Shown here: positions 35,701-45,882 of the stretch, piece by piece
Numbering within the stretch: position 1 is the first letter of the stretch
Layout of the letters: the number at the start of each line of letters is the position of its first letter
Source: Galaxea fascicularis
Lineage: Eukaryota; Cnidaria; Anthozoa; Scleractinia; Euphylliidae
Length of the DNA stretch: 64,000 nt
Direction: 5' to 3'
Assembly (NCBI GenBank): GCA_948470475.1
Contig: OX419347.1
Location: 15,279,175-15,343,174 of the forward strand
Notes under the pieces: generated by a model
Told to the model about the DNA's origin: nothing
The model's database searches: none
What the model saw: the letters and a program-made list of their open reading frames with translations, nothing else
Translations under genes and position numbers: made by a program

Positions 35701-38700
35701 CGGACTTATTTGTTCGTACGTGCGTATGTTGTCATACGCAGTGCTGACTTTCCTCTCGATGTTTTCTAGCTTGTCATAACTCTTTACATAAATGGAGACT
35801 CCTTTCAGGAGCTTGAGGCAAACGGAGCCATTGTATCTGACGCAGCTGCCATTGTCTGGAAATGTTGATGGTGTTTTTATTTCCCTGAGAAAAGAAACCG
35901 TAATTAACACTTTATCCCTGACATCAGCATGTATATCCTCCACAATGGTCTTCATACATTTTCTATGGTAATGATGAGGAGAATTTGTTAAACAATCAAG
36001 ACCTTTGTTGATCACTTCCTTTTTTCTCACAACCTTTATGTTTGATTGAGCAGTGTTACTATAAGGAGAAATTACACATTGATCACTCTTAGGGGGTAAA
36101 GAGTTAAACTACTGCTGCTGGTACTGCTACTACTGGAGGGGTGGGAGAAAGGATTATTAGGGGAGGAGGTGTCACTTATTAATCTAACTGTTGATCTATT
36201 GCCTGCCAACTTACAGATCACTGGTGGTTGGTTGTTCCCACTGTTTCTCACTTGATCCCCTGTATTGCGGATTTGATTGTTTAGGGTCCTCAGGCACAAA
36301 ATCTGTACACGAAAAAGTGTTAGCTTCCATAAATAAGACAAAGGAAAAGACTATCCATTATTACAAACATGTGGATCTTCATACAATATCCATGCTTTCC
36401 AAGGATTATTATGACATGTAGACACACAACAAGTTTCTTAAGGTGAAATCTGCAGCATCAGTAGGGGCAAACTTCAAAAAACAAATCTGAAACCATTCTC
36501 AATTAAACTGTAAGTGGCCGCTGAGCTTGAGCAACATGCAATTGCCTTTGATGCTTTCATTCCATTGGTCTGTGACAGCAGCACTTAATTTCTTCTAGAA
36601 GTTTGAGATCAGTTAGTTAAAAAATACTAACTTACGTTCTTTTGGTAACGGAGTTGAAGACCAAGTAGATTGTGGTGTGGCTGGCAGTACGGTGGTTTCT
36701 TTAACAAAACGTTTCAGATAGTAAGATTAATATCATACATAGATATATCTGGAACACTGGGAGAATAATTGTAAAACATGGAGAAAGAAACACCAAGGGT
36801 TGACTCAGTTTGTGATGTTGTAGGGTTTGACGACACAAAAAGGAAGCAATAATATTGTTACTTACATATACTCGGGACCTTTCAAAAATGCAAGGATATT
36901 TTTCACAAGGGTACTTTCCATCAAATTACTCACCATTCACAGTAAGAAAAGCTTCCATACTAACTGTTCCTTCTGAATTATTTGCAACGCAGATGTAACC
37001 TCCTGCATCACTGACTTTTGCTTCACGAATCCTCAACCGCAAGCCCCAGCTCCTGACAAACCAATTCAATTTTAAAAATATCAAGAGATTTAATTCATTT
37101 CATTTATTTATAAGAAATAACATCCACATTTGATAAGTAATGGTAATAGGACTGAGTGGAGTCCAATTCGGTCTGTAATCATACAAGTGAGCAGGAGTTC
37201 GATTTGTTTCATCACAAGTATGATTACAGACCAAATTGGAGGTCACAAAGTCCTGTTATCAATAATTATTAATTGTATCTATGACCAAATTTGAAAAAAT
37301 ATTAAAGTGCAACTCCGCTCTTCCAGCACCCGCAATGGCGCATACTGTCCAATAACTTTGACACGATGCGTACTGTCCAATAACACTGTCCTATTTGGAA
37401 AAAAATCATAGCTGGTGATGGCCAATCAGATGCGAGAATTGTGTTTATCACATGATACATACAGCTCTGCCAACTCTTTCAATGTACATTTCCAGAAAAT
37501 ATTCATACCTCCCCTACGGAAGGTCAATGGAAATTCCAAGGGGGGTGGGGGTGGGGGTGGGAGTAGGGGTAGGGTGGCAAAAGAAGAACTTTTTAAAGAA
37601 ACGTATGGAGCTAAATTGGAATTTCCAGAGGGTGGGGGTCTGCAACCACACATTACAAAATGATTGAGAAAATCCCCATTTCAGGCCATGTATACACCCT
37701 TGTGTGCATTCAGCCAGAAAGGGCCATAAAGTTCTAGTAGAAATGTACAGGCCACTGTAATGTGTCCTGGAGTGATTGAATATGCATAACAATTTATTAA
37801 ATGTCAACTCAAAACAGAGAATTTGTTTGGGGAGATTTGATGCTTCACTGTGACAAATGCATTTTCTGAGTCAACTAAAAGAAGAGTTATAACTTGGTCA
37901 CATGATGAGTACTTCTTGACTAAGTTAGATCAGGCCAGACAGCAAATGATTCCCTTGGTGTTAAAAAAAAGTGACTCACATTTTTAAAAGAATGAATGAT
38001 CTACTTCTGATTGGTTTTCCATTCCTGTACCACATGATGTCTGGAGGAGGATTGCCACTAGCATAACACTTGAAAGTTGCCCTGCCCCCCTCAGTAACAG
38101 TTTGATTATACAGAGGTCTGTCAAATACTGGAGCTGCTGCAGAAAAAAAAATTATTATTCTTTTCATTAAGGCATAAATAATACCAATTTATTTTCATCC
38201 TGAGCTTTCACAACTCGACACCAGATTAATGATGCTCTTTCAACAAATGCACGCTCAAATTCTTGCAAGGGCTTTCCATACTTTTCACATTTAATTTAGT
38301 TGAAGCTGGGAGAATTTAATTTCTTTTCTGAATTAAAAATGCAGATTTACTAATTTCATTCTTGTGCTATTTTCTTAAAAATAAATTTAATGTTTTGTTT
38401 TTGTCAGGAGAAATTTAACATTTATCACTTACTTTAAAATATCTCAAGAGAAATGTGGGGAGAACATACATGAGTGTGATATTAAGTAGGTGAAATTAAA
38501 GGTTGAGAGACCACCAATCTTCAGTTCAGCTACTTTGCATGCCAACAAAAGGTTTTGTGCACTTAACAATAAACTATTAACAAAGCTATACAGCATTTCA
38601 ACCACTTAAAAACACTCTTTACTCTTTATGCCTTTCTTCCAGTGTTCTGAAAGTATAAGTTCTGGTAATGGAATCAGGTATTTGAAGGTTCTTGGGCCCA

Positions 38701-41700
38701 ATTTGACCACCAAAACCTAAAATTCAATTTGACATAGCCCTCAATGCTTCGATGATATAAGCTGAAATGACTTAACGAACTCTGCTCTGACTACTAAAAC
38801 AACACCAACCTTTTTTGAAATCAGTGTTCTGTAGTTTTTGTATCAAGGATTCATTGACGCCCAGCTTGATACAATTCCTGCCTTCCTTGGTGCCGTTGCG
38901 TGGCAGATCAGAACACACGGGGAAAAGAATCCCCTGCAATCCCTGACTCTCAGATATTTTGTATTCCTTTGAGCAGATGTCCTTACGAAGTACTTCACAC
39001 TCCTCATAGCAAATTTCACGCGCCTTTGGCTCAGCTGATGATAGGTCACAGCCTTTAAACTGATAATGGCAAAGAAGGGGTTGGACAAATGGTCGGCACC
39101 TCGGGCTTATTTCTTTGTACCTGCGTAAGTTGTCATACGCAGTGCTGACTTTCCTCTCGATATTTTCTAGCTTGTCATAACTCTTTACATAAATGGAGAC
39201 TCCGTTCAGGAGCTTGAGGCAAACGGAGCCATTGTATCTGACGCAGCTGCCATTGTCTGGAAATTTAGATGGTGTTAGTTTTCATAAATAAGACAAGGGA
39301 AAAGACCTAGTATCCACCATTACAAAAAAATATTTATGCTTTCCAAGGATTATTATGACATATAGAGCAACAAGTACTAAGAAAGTAACAAGTTTCTTAA
39401 CTTTCTAAAGGTTAAATCTGCAGCATCAGTCGGGGGCAAACTCAAACAATATAACAGTGATTCAAAAACCAAATCTGAAACCAATCTCAATTAAACTGTA
39501 AGTGGCTGAGCTAGAACAACATGCAACTGCCTTAAATGTTTTCATTCCATTGGTCTGCAACACTGGCAGTTAAATTTCCTGTATAATTTTTAGTTCAATT
39601 AGTTAAAATTAACTTATGTTGTTTTGTTAATGGGGTTAAAGACCAAGTAGATTGTGGTGTGGCTGGCAGTACGGTGGTTTCTTTACAAAAACGTCTCAGA
39701 TGGTAAGATTAATATCATACATAGAAATATCTGGAACACTGGGAGAATAATTGTAAAACATGGGGAAAGAAACACCAAGGGTTGACTCAGTTTGTGATGT
39801 TGTAGGGTTTGACGACACAAAAAGGAAGCAATAATATTGTTACTTACATATATTTGGAACCTTTAAAAAATGCAAGGAAATTTTTCACAAGGGTATTTTC
39901 CATCAAATTACTCACCATTCACAGTAAGAAAAGCTTCCATGCTAACTGTTCCTTCTGAATTATTTGCAACGCAGATGTAACCTCCTGCATCACTGACTTT
40001 TGCTTCACGAATCCTCAACCGCAAGCCCCAGCTCCTGACAAACCAATTCAATTTTAAAAATGGCAAGAGATTTAATTCATTTCAAGTTATGTATAAGAAA
40101 TAACCTCCACACTGATTTGATGATTGTGTTAACCGTAACTGTAACAAAATTCTTGCATCTGATTGGCCATCACCAGCTATGATTTTTGCCCAAATAGGAC
40201 AGTGGTTTTGGACAGTATGCATCATGCCTAAGTTATTGGACAGTATGCACCATCACACGTGTGCTGGAAGAGCACAGCTGTACTTTCACATTTTCTTTAC
40301 GATGTACATTTCAGGGTAAAAACTATTTTTTCCTGAAAATTGTTTCTTTTATTTCTTTCTCAAATTTCGTTACAAAGTTTGTTACTTAATGTTGTCCAAT
40401 TCGGTCTGTAATCGTATTCGTGATGAAACAAATGGGACTCCCGCCACACAGTCGTCCAATTTTGTTAATCACTCATATGATTACAGACCAAATTGGACTC
40501 CACTCAGTCCTATTACCATTACTTATTACATAATACATACAGCTCTGCCAACTCTTTTGCTGTGCAGTCCCAGAAAATATTCATACCTCTCCTATGGAAG
40601 GTCAAAGGAAATTCCCAGGGGAGGGGGGTGGCAAAAGGAAACATGGAGCTAAATTGGAATTTCCAGAGGGTGGGGGTCCTAACCCAAAAACCTTCCATTG
40701 GGGAGGTGTGGATAATTTCTGCAACCACACATTACAAAATGATTGAGAAAATCCCTGTTCCAGGCCATGTATACACCCTTGTGTGCATTCAGCCAGAAAG
40801 GGTCATAAGGTTCTAGTAGAAATGTACAGGCCACTGTAATGTGTCCCGAAGTGATTGTATTAAATGTTGACTCAAAATAATGACTTAGCCTTACAGAAAA
40901 ATTGTTTGGGGAGATTTGCTGCTTTATTGTGACAAATGCATCTTGGTCACAAGATAAGCACTTCTTGACTAAGTAGTGTTCTCCTTTTCAGGCACTAACC
41001 AGTAAAATTTACCGCCTGTAATACCACTTATTATCGTTTTAAGTTGATCAGAATGCAGTCAATTTCTATCCCATGTAATGTACTAACCAGACACAATAAA
41101 CATGGCCATGATTGCTATACTGGTTTGACAACCTCTTTTACCTGTTCTGCTGAAAGCAAGGGAGAACACTGGACTAAGTTAGATCAGGCCAGACAGCGAC
41201 TCACATTTTTAAAAGAATGAATGATCTACTTCCGATTGGTTTTCCATTCCTGTACCATGTGACGTCTGGAGGAGGATTGCCACTGGTATAACACTTGAAA
41301 GTTACCCTGGCCCCCTCAGTAACAGTTTGATTATACAGAGGTCTGTCAAATACTGGAGCTGCTACCGAAAAAAAATGTTATAATTATTCTTTTTGTTAAG
41401 GCATAAATAATACCAATTTATTTTCATCCTGAGCATTCACAACTCAACACCAGATTAATGATGCTCTCTCAACAAATGCACACACACATTCTTGCAACAG
41501 CTTTCCATACTTGTCATGTTAGTTGAAGCTGGGATAATTCAAATTTCATTACTTTAAAGTATATTCTGCTACAAAATATTTCAAAGAGAAACATGGGGAA
41601 AACATACACAAGTGTGATATCAAGTGGGTTAAATTAAAGGTTGAGGGACTGCCAATCATCAGTTAAGTTAATGTGGTCAACATAGCTACTGTGTATGCCA

Positions 41701-44700
41701 ACAAGACTTTGTGCAAAACAAAAGCTGCAGCATTTCAACCACGTTAAAAGCATGGCTACATAATTTTAAAGCAGTTTACTCTTTCTCACACTCACTGAAT
41801 TAGTGGCACAGCAAACAAATTTAGTGTTTATCAAAATTACAATTTGCTGTTGCTGAGAGGAAATGAACTTTATGGCAGTGCAATAATTAGTAAGATCTAC
41901 TGACTGTGTGTGGAAAAACTAGAATAAACACACCTTTACAATCAGGACAAAACCTGGTATGATTTGACGACTGCAAGCTGCAATGAAGACCGACAGGAAT
42001 ATTATGACCATGGTTAAATACTGGCACACATTGAAAAGAATGCAAGGCCGATAGATGCCTTTCTGGCATAGGGGTACTTGTACTTGTACAATACAGCTAA
42101 CGCCTATTCTACATTTATCAAAGCTGATGTTTCTCATTGATGTTTTTCCTTGGATAATGCCATTGCCACACACAGTCAGACCTGGCAACCCCTGGGATTG
42201 GGTGGGGGACTGGGGAGAGGGACAAAGGAATATTAGGGACCTCAAAGTGCAAATGATGCAAATTGCTAGACCCCCAAAAAAGTTCAACTGTGCGACAGAA
42301 AGCAGGAATTCTTTGCATGGTTGTTAAGATTGTTTAGACCTAAAGTTTGATAGTTATAGCTATTGCATTTCCAGGACTTTCATTAACAGCCCACTTGTAT
42401 GGCTGGCAACTAGTGACTTGCAAGTCACTGGAAGCTTAGAATTGACTAAAAAACAACAGCTAAAGACAATATTTTATTTGTGGTGGCATCTTCCCTCGTG
42501 AAGCCAGAGATGCCAGACATCGGGGGTTTAATAAATAATAATAATACTTTATTTACCCTCGGATTTTAGAGTAGCCTACGCAGCTAATATCTCCGAGCAT
42601 TTATCAAATAAACTTAACATGATAAGAATCCCAACCGGCGGGAGGCAAACCGGTTGGCTATTTTATAAGGATGACTGAGGAGTTGAACCAGGTACTTACC
42701 CAGAACAACACCAGCTAGTGGCCAGAGCAGGATTTGAACCCGGATCACACGCATTCAAATCCAGCGCCCTAACCATTCGGCCACCCTGCCTCCCTTTACA
42801 ATGACCATCTCCCCTATGACAGCTCAGAATTTCTGGTTCCCAAGGCTTTCAGCGTTCTAAATTTTGAAGTGAGGGATCCTAAATCAACCTGTGTCAGCTT
42901 ACCCCAACAAATAAAGCAGAACACCAGAAATAACATGGTAACAATTTAGTTTACATGTTGTTAAAGAGGTGGTCACATATTTTTAATATATACAAATAAA
43001 CAGGACTGTCAAAATCAATCAGTGGTGCTGGGTGGCAAGCTGAAGAATTTTATTTCATCATTTTGAGTGAAAATCTGGACAAAGAAGATGGCAGTGAGGG
43101 GAAAATTCTGGCTTCTAGTGAAACCCCCGTTGTCAAAGTAGCTAGGTATCTAACATCATGAATTTTCTGGGATAATACCCAGCTCCCAGCATTTAATGAC
43201 AGCCCTGAAAAGAAGCAAAGAAAACCCAAAAATATGAGTCTGTTATATTACTTTATGAAAACTAAAAATAAGCCTCTTTGGCTAAGGATTGCAGGGATTG
43301 AAATGATTGTAGCTTGAAAAGATCAGGCCAACTCTTTTAAAGTTTTGTCTTGTCATGCACTAATTATGGCTTTGCCCACCCTTTACTCTTCAGGCCTTTC
43401 ATCAGGGGCACCCAACAAGCCAAATCAACCCAAAGCTGTAGAAAGGCATTTTTAAGTACCTTAAGGTATTTGCAGTCTGTTCAAAGTGATATTTTTGCTA
43501 GCTAGAAGAATTCAATCTGTTTGGATTCCTTAGATGAAATTATAATTATAATTGCATGAAAATGTTTGGGAACAAAATCTTCCTTTGAAACAATGCTAAC
43601 TGAAATGAACCTTTTACAAACCTTCTAGGGAACTATTTTGTTACCTAAAATGCTAGCTGACGTTTTTAACTGCCAAAAAGGGTAAATACCATGGTATGAC
43701 CCTTCCAAAACGTCAATGGCTATAATTTCCCAATTGCAAATCTTTTAGTCCATGTTTCGGTTACAAAAATCTGAGTGCACTCTTCTGTTAACGATGCTGA
43801 AAACGAAGGCGAACTACCCTCCACTAAATAGATAACTACCAAAACTTATCATTAGGTGCCCCTGTTTCTTTCAGTGTTCTGAAAGTATACTTTGGTAATG
43901 GAGGAAGGTGTTTTAGCACTGACATAGCCCCTTTGTCTGGCCTTGAGTGAATGTTCAATTATCACTAAAGACGAACCACAGACAGAATTGAATTGTTTCG
44001 ATTAGATACCCCAGGTAAAAATGTGGTACAGTTTGTGACGTGAGTATTAACAGGGTCATTTTAAATTGAAGAGCCAAGGTCGTCAACCTTAATGACGCAA
44101 AACCGTATATGTTAACTGTACTTACAACACCATATCACAGTGTGAACTAGCTATACCAACCCACAAATGAACAGAGCATTTACATTTCATGATTGATCCT
44201 AACGCGGTGTAGGTCAAAACAACCATAAAATAATCCTTGAGCAGCAGGGAGCACCAGTGTAAAGAGCATATTAACATGTCAGGGACATTTCACGTGCAGG
44301 CCGACTAGTTAATTCGTGTGAATAAGCAGTAGATGACGAAAAACTTGTTATCGAGCTACCTTTTACGAAAAGACAGTTGTGCTGCCGCTGTACTACAAAC
44401 ATCGACATCTATACTTAAGATCTCAGTAACTACGTTAATTCTCTGTCTTAAATCTTGACATTTAGGAAGGAAAAATTCAAATCACCACAGTTTCGAAGCT
44501 TCTCGATCGAAGGCCTGCAGTCTTAAGAAACAAGTTAGTTAAGTGAGAAAGCAATGACATGCAAATTTCCTCTCAAGATCGACTTATGCGTTAATTTTTT
44601 TCTTTGTTCTCTGCATTTACACTTCAAAGGAGAACAATGAGGTCTTCGGAGCGGCACATTCTAAAACAAACTCTTTAGTTATTCAGAGGTTGAATTGAAC

Positions 44701-45882
44701 AATACAATGAAGCTACCGAAGGTCTAAATTTTAAACACACACAACGACTTTAAGGCCTATTCGCGTGGATTACCCGTTTCAAGAGATTCTCTGACCCTCT
44801 AATTTACCGAGGTCATAGGCAAATGGAAAAGACATATACGTCGGATTATCCACCGCCGATTAGAGGAGAATGGAAAGAACACAGATTCGATCTATCAATT
44901 ACAACAATGCGAAATGAACAAAGTAATGAACAACTCCGAAGGCAGAGGCGCTGAATGGGCTTCTGCGACCTGCGAATGGAAAATCTCGCTAGCAGGGTAT
45001 AATTCACTTATCTAAAATTTCAAACAGACCGTCTGAAGTTTTTCAATCATTGCAAGGACGCAGCTGGCCTCAAGCGAATTTCTTGGGAGCTATTAACTTT
45101 CAAAGCTTCGCCGCTTTTCTCTGCACGAGAGACAGAAATGCGATAGCAATCCACACGACCAAAGCAAAGGAAATTAATAAAAGTTTCATTGCGCATAGAC
45201 ATCTCAGTGGACAAAAGGTCCAAAAGCGATCGGCTTGATGAGCACCTGTGTAAAAACACCTTTTCAGAAAGCGTGCTCGACGCACTTTTCTCGTCAGTCT
45301 TGTTGTATACCATGCAAAATTTGCATGGATCTCTCACATACCACGTCAAGTCTAATTATTTCATACATTAAACAAGCAAACACAGAGCTAATATTAAAAC
45401 AAAACAACGCTTTACACTCCACAGACCTTACCTTGGAGAGCCGAGCGATCGCTTGTTCTTGAATCCCGTGAGCGAGCTCCCTAGTAAACAGCAAAAATGG
45501 AAGACGATATCATTAACACGAGCATTGATCGAGAAAGCAGATGGTTTCTGTTGTTGGGGTACAGCCAGCAATCACTATTCAAAAACCTGAAAAATAAAGC
45601 TTTATTTCTGCCTGTAAAACTACTGTACGCTAAATCCCTTTAACTGCACCCATGATGGATCTCCAAAAGGCGATTTCCCGGACCAGTAACGCAGTATTTT
45701 AGGAAAAGGTGCTGAAATATTCATACTCCAGTAATTGCATTGTAAATTGACGAACGAACAAAATCAAACAAACATATTTTCGATTCTACCACGTACAGTA
45801 CTAGCATGATTGATTCTCACTTACCAGGTACCATCCACAGATAAAATATCCAAAACACACTATGCAGCGATTTAAGACCCAT
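31793..45882 (-). CDS. ROR/MuSK-like receptor tyrosine kinase with duplicated Ig-Fz cassette (RTK A)
   Basis: Transcript order: signal peptide 45882-45825; cassette B: Ig 41361-41205 and 40034-39916, linker 39680-39618, Frizzled 39256-38810; cassette A: Ig 38136-37980 and 37052-36934, linker 36698-36636, Frizzled 35855-35409; then kringle 35059-34811, TM 33697-33519, kinase 32716-31793 with stop. Outer cassette phases are all 1, so one or both cassettes keep the frame: 972 residues with both (linker B skipped), 731 with one. The Ig-Fz-kringle-TM-kinase order is that of ROR receptors, which bind Wnt-type ligands. The kinase reads HGD for HRD and DVA for DFG, suggesting weak or no catalysis. 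Which cassettes are used in mRNA is unknown, and small exons between 41362 and 45824 cannot be excluded. Confidence 0.87.
32845..32957. mobile_element. Fold-back MITE, 48-bp arms
   Basis: Arms CCAGTTCCTGAGAGGTGTAA and CTATTCCAGGGATAAA recur complemented at the right end (GGTTCCTGAAAGGTGTAA). The loop is short. It lies in the intron between the TM and kinase exons of RTK A. Confidence 0.8.
33335..33425. repeat. About 34-bp tandem repeat, CGCGGGAAA units
   Basis: Three units begin CGCGGGAAAA or CGCGGGAAAC and continue with GCAACCGG, GCAACTGG or GCACCGCTG. A looser match at 32980-33000 (GGCGGGAAACCATGCAACCG) suggests an older, wider array. In the TM-kinase intron. Confidence 0.6.
33519..33697 (-). 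CDS. RTK A transmembrane exon
   Basis: A hydrophobic run of about 25 residues (from VVSILYTVIP to VIFVCW) is followed by basic residues WRCHKQ, so it fits a single-pass segment with the C-terminus inside. The exon enters in phase 1 from the kringle exon and leaves in phase 0 to the kinase exon. Confidence 0.9.
33880..34215. mobile_element. Nested inverted-repeat element (GTAATTGAACTGAGTGG)
   Basis: An inner hairpin (GGTCTGAAATCA ... TGATTTCAGACC) lies within wider arms TGGTAATTGAACT and AGTTCAATTACCA. Further out, TTACACCCATTTTGAAAT recurs inverted near 34190. It resembles the elements at 37131-37451 and 40123-40528. In the kringle-TM intron of RTK A. Confidence 0.6.
34211..34400. repeat. 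TTAACCCTTT-family repeat, partial
   Basis: Starts TAAACCCTTTACACCCTG and shares ATACATTTTCTAAGGTAATG with 35903-36107. The right end is lost. Confidence 0.5.
34811..35059 (-). CDS. RTK A kringle exon
   Basis: Cys pattern and motifs GCYTGTGKDF, ACQAWNS, GGHNFCRNPGG, RPWCFT and YCDIPRC define one kringle. Phase 1 at both ends. Kringles in ROR receptors sit between the Frizzled domain and the membrane, as here. Confidence 0.93.
35409..35855 (-). CDS. RTK A Frizzled domain exon, cassette A
   Basis: Encodes about 149 residues with the Frizzled cysteine pattern (GSCVRYNGSVC, CRPFVRPLLCHYQFKSC, ICYEECEVLRKDIC, LFPVC, GRNC). Phase 1 at both ends. It differs from the cassette B exon at about 16 residues by my count. 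Reading past the donor would stop after about 28 further codons. Confidence 0.92.
35903..36107. repeat. TTAACCCTTT-family repeat, near full length
   Basis: Left end AATTAACACTTTATCCCTGA, right end GATCACTCTTAGGGGGTAAA. It lies 50 bp from the acceptor of the cassette A Frizzled exon and is absent at the matching place in cassette B, so it entered after the duplication or was lost from B. Confidence 0.65.
36636..36698 (-). CDS. RTK A linker exon, cassette A
   Basis: 63 nt, phase 1 to 1, reading TTVLPATPQSTWSSTPLPKE, a Thr/Pro-rich hinge between Ig and Frizzled domains. The donor AAC|GTAAGT is sound. Confidence 0.75.
36934..38136 (-). CDS. RTK A Ig domain, cassette A (two exons)
   Basis: Exons 38136-37980 and 37052-36934 join in phase 2 to one I-set Ig domain: VTEGGRATFKCYASG (first Cys), IMWYRNGKPI (Trp), then DAGGYICVANNSEG (second Cys). 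The intron between them carries two repeat insertions. The second exon is identical in protein to that of cassette B. Confidence 0.9.
37131..37451. mobile_element. Intronic inverted-repeat element in cassette A
   Basis: Reads TAATGGTAATAGGACTGAGT at its left, GGCCAATCAGATGCGAGAA at its right, with an inner hairpin GGTCTGTAATCAT/ATGATTACAGACC. In cassette B the same element is present in the opposite orientation. Confidence 0.7.
37492..37660 (+). repeat. Dispersed G/C-homopolymer repeat, copy 2
   Basis: Same pattern as 17599-17790: GAAAATATTCATACCTCCCC, CAATGGAAATTCC, GGAGCTAAATTGGAATTTCC. Here a GGGGGTG run is expanded. Inside unit A. Confidence 0.65.
38810..39256 (-). CDS. RTK A Frizzled domain exon, cassette B
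   Basis: 447 nt, the same length as the cassette A exon, open throughout, all cysteines kept and both splice sites good. Changes include a gained NGT glycosylation site (PRNGT for PRSGT) and SQGLQG for IEGLQE. Reading past the donor meets a stop after about 12 codons, which would make a soluble Ig-Fz protein. Confidence 0.88.
39618..39680 (-). pseudogene. RTK A linker exon, cassette B, with broken donor
   Basis: The copy of the Thr/Pro linker exon is preserved for 63 nt, but its donor reads CAAC|ATAAGTT where cassette A has GAAC|GTAAGTT. G to A at the first intron base should stop splicing here. Because the exon is phase 1-1, skipping leaves the frame intact (Ig exon joins Frizzled exon directly). 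Confidence 0.7.
39916..41361 (-). CDS. RTK A Ig domain, cassette B (two exons)
   Basis: Exons 41361-41205 and 40034-39916 form one Ig domain. Compared with cassette A there are six residue changes in the first exon and none in the second. The acceptor before 41361 is TAG, in cassette A CAG. It accepts phase 1 from the signal-peptide exon. Confidence 0.87.
40123..40528. mobile_element. Same element in cassette B, inverted
   Basis: Left reads TTCTTGCATCTGATTGGCC, right reads GGACTCCACTCAGTCCTATT then ACCATTACTTATT, that is the complement order of 37131-37451. The flanks outside (CATACAGCTCTGCCAACTC) match in direct orientation. Confidence 0.7.
40568..40690 (+). repeat. Dispersed G/C-homopolymer repeat, copy 3
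   Basis: Copy of the same family inside unit B, at the position matching 37492-37660, so this pair descends from the duplication. The middle is shorter. Confidence 0.65.
42533..42796 (-). mobile_element. tRNA-derived SINE (Leu/Ser-type head)
   Basis: On the minus strand GGGTGGCCGAATGGTTAGGG matches the A box of a long-arm tRNA and GGGTTCAAATCCTG the B box. The tail at low coordinates is a TTATTATTATTA-like tract on the plus strand (AATAATAATAATAC). No tRNA 3' half is present, so it is a SINE, not a tRNA gene. Confidence 0.75.
43868..43945. repeat. Relic of the duplicated-unit boundary
   Basis: CAGTGTTCTGAAAGTATA, TGGTAATGGA and TGACATAGCCCCTT match the A/B boundary at 38640-38745 and the left edge of A at 35300-35360, with the Frizzled exon and most of the unit missing. 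Confidence 0.5.
45825..45882 (-). CDS. RTK A signal-peptide exon
   Basis: ATG at 45880-45882 begins MGLKSLHSVFWIFYLWMVP, a basic start followed by a hydrophobic stretch, then donor G|GTAAGT in phase 1, which fits the Ig exon. This is the best signal peptide upstream of the Ig exons on this strand. It is 4.5 kb from the next exon I recognise, so linkage is inferred. Confidence 0.65.

Larger units (their letters stand above)
35290..41740. repeat. Tandem duplication of about 3.3-3.4 kb containing the Ig-Fz exons
   Basis: Unit A (about 35290-38650) and unit B (about 38675-41740) share exons and introns in the same order. Left edges share TTTGACCACCAAAACC and AATTTGACATAGCCC; right edges share GTTGAGGGACTGCCAATC-like text. 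Offsets between matching exons range from 2982 to 3401 bp because of intronic insertions and deletions. Confidence 0.9.
41362..45824 (-). other. Large first intron of RTK A
   Basis: 4.46 kb. It holds a tRNA-derived SINE (42533-42796) and a relic of the duplicated unit edge (43868-43945). Other open frames (41919-42287 minus, 45047-45349 minus) show no domain. An unrecognised short exon could be here. Confidence 0.55.

Noticed and set aside
38749..41361. Cassette B as an independent gene
   Set aside because: No kringle, TM or kinase exon lies between cassettes B and A, and there is no second signal peptide; a soluble form is kept only as a low-weight idea.
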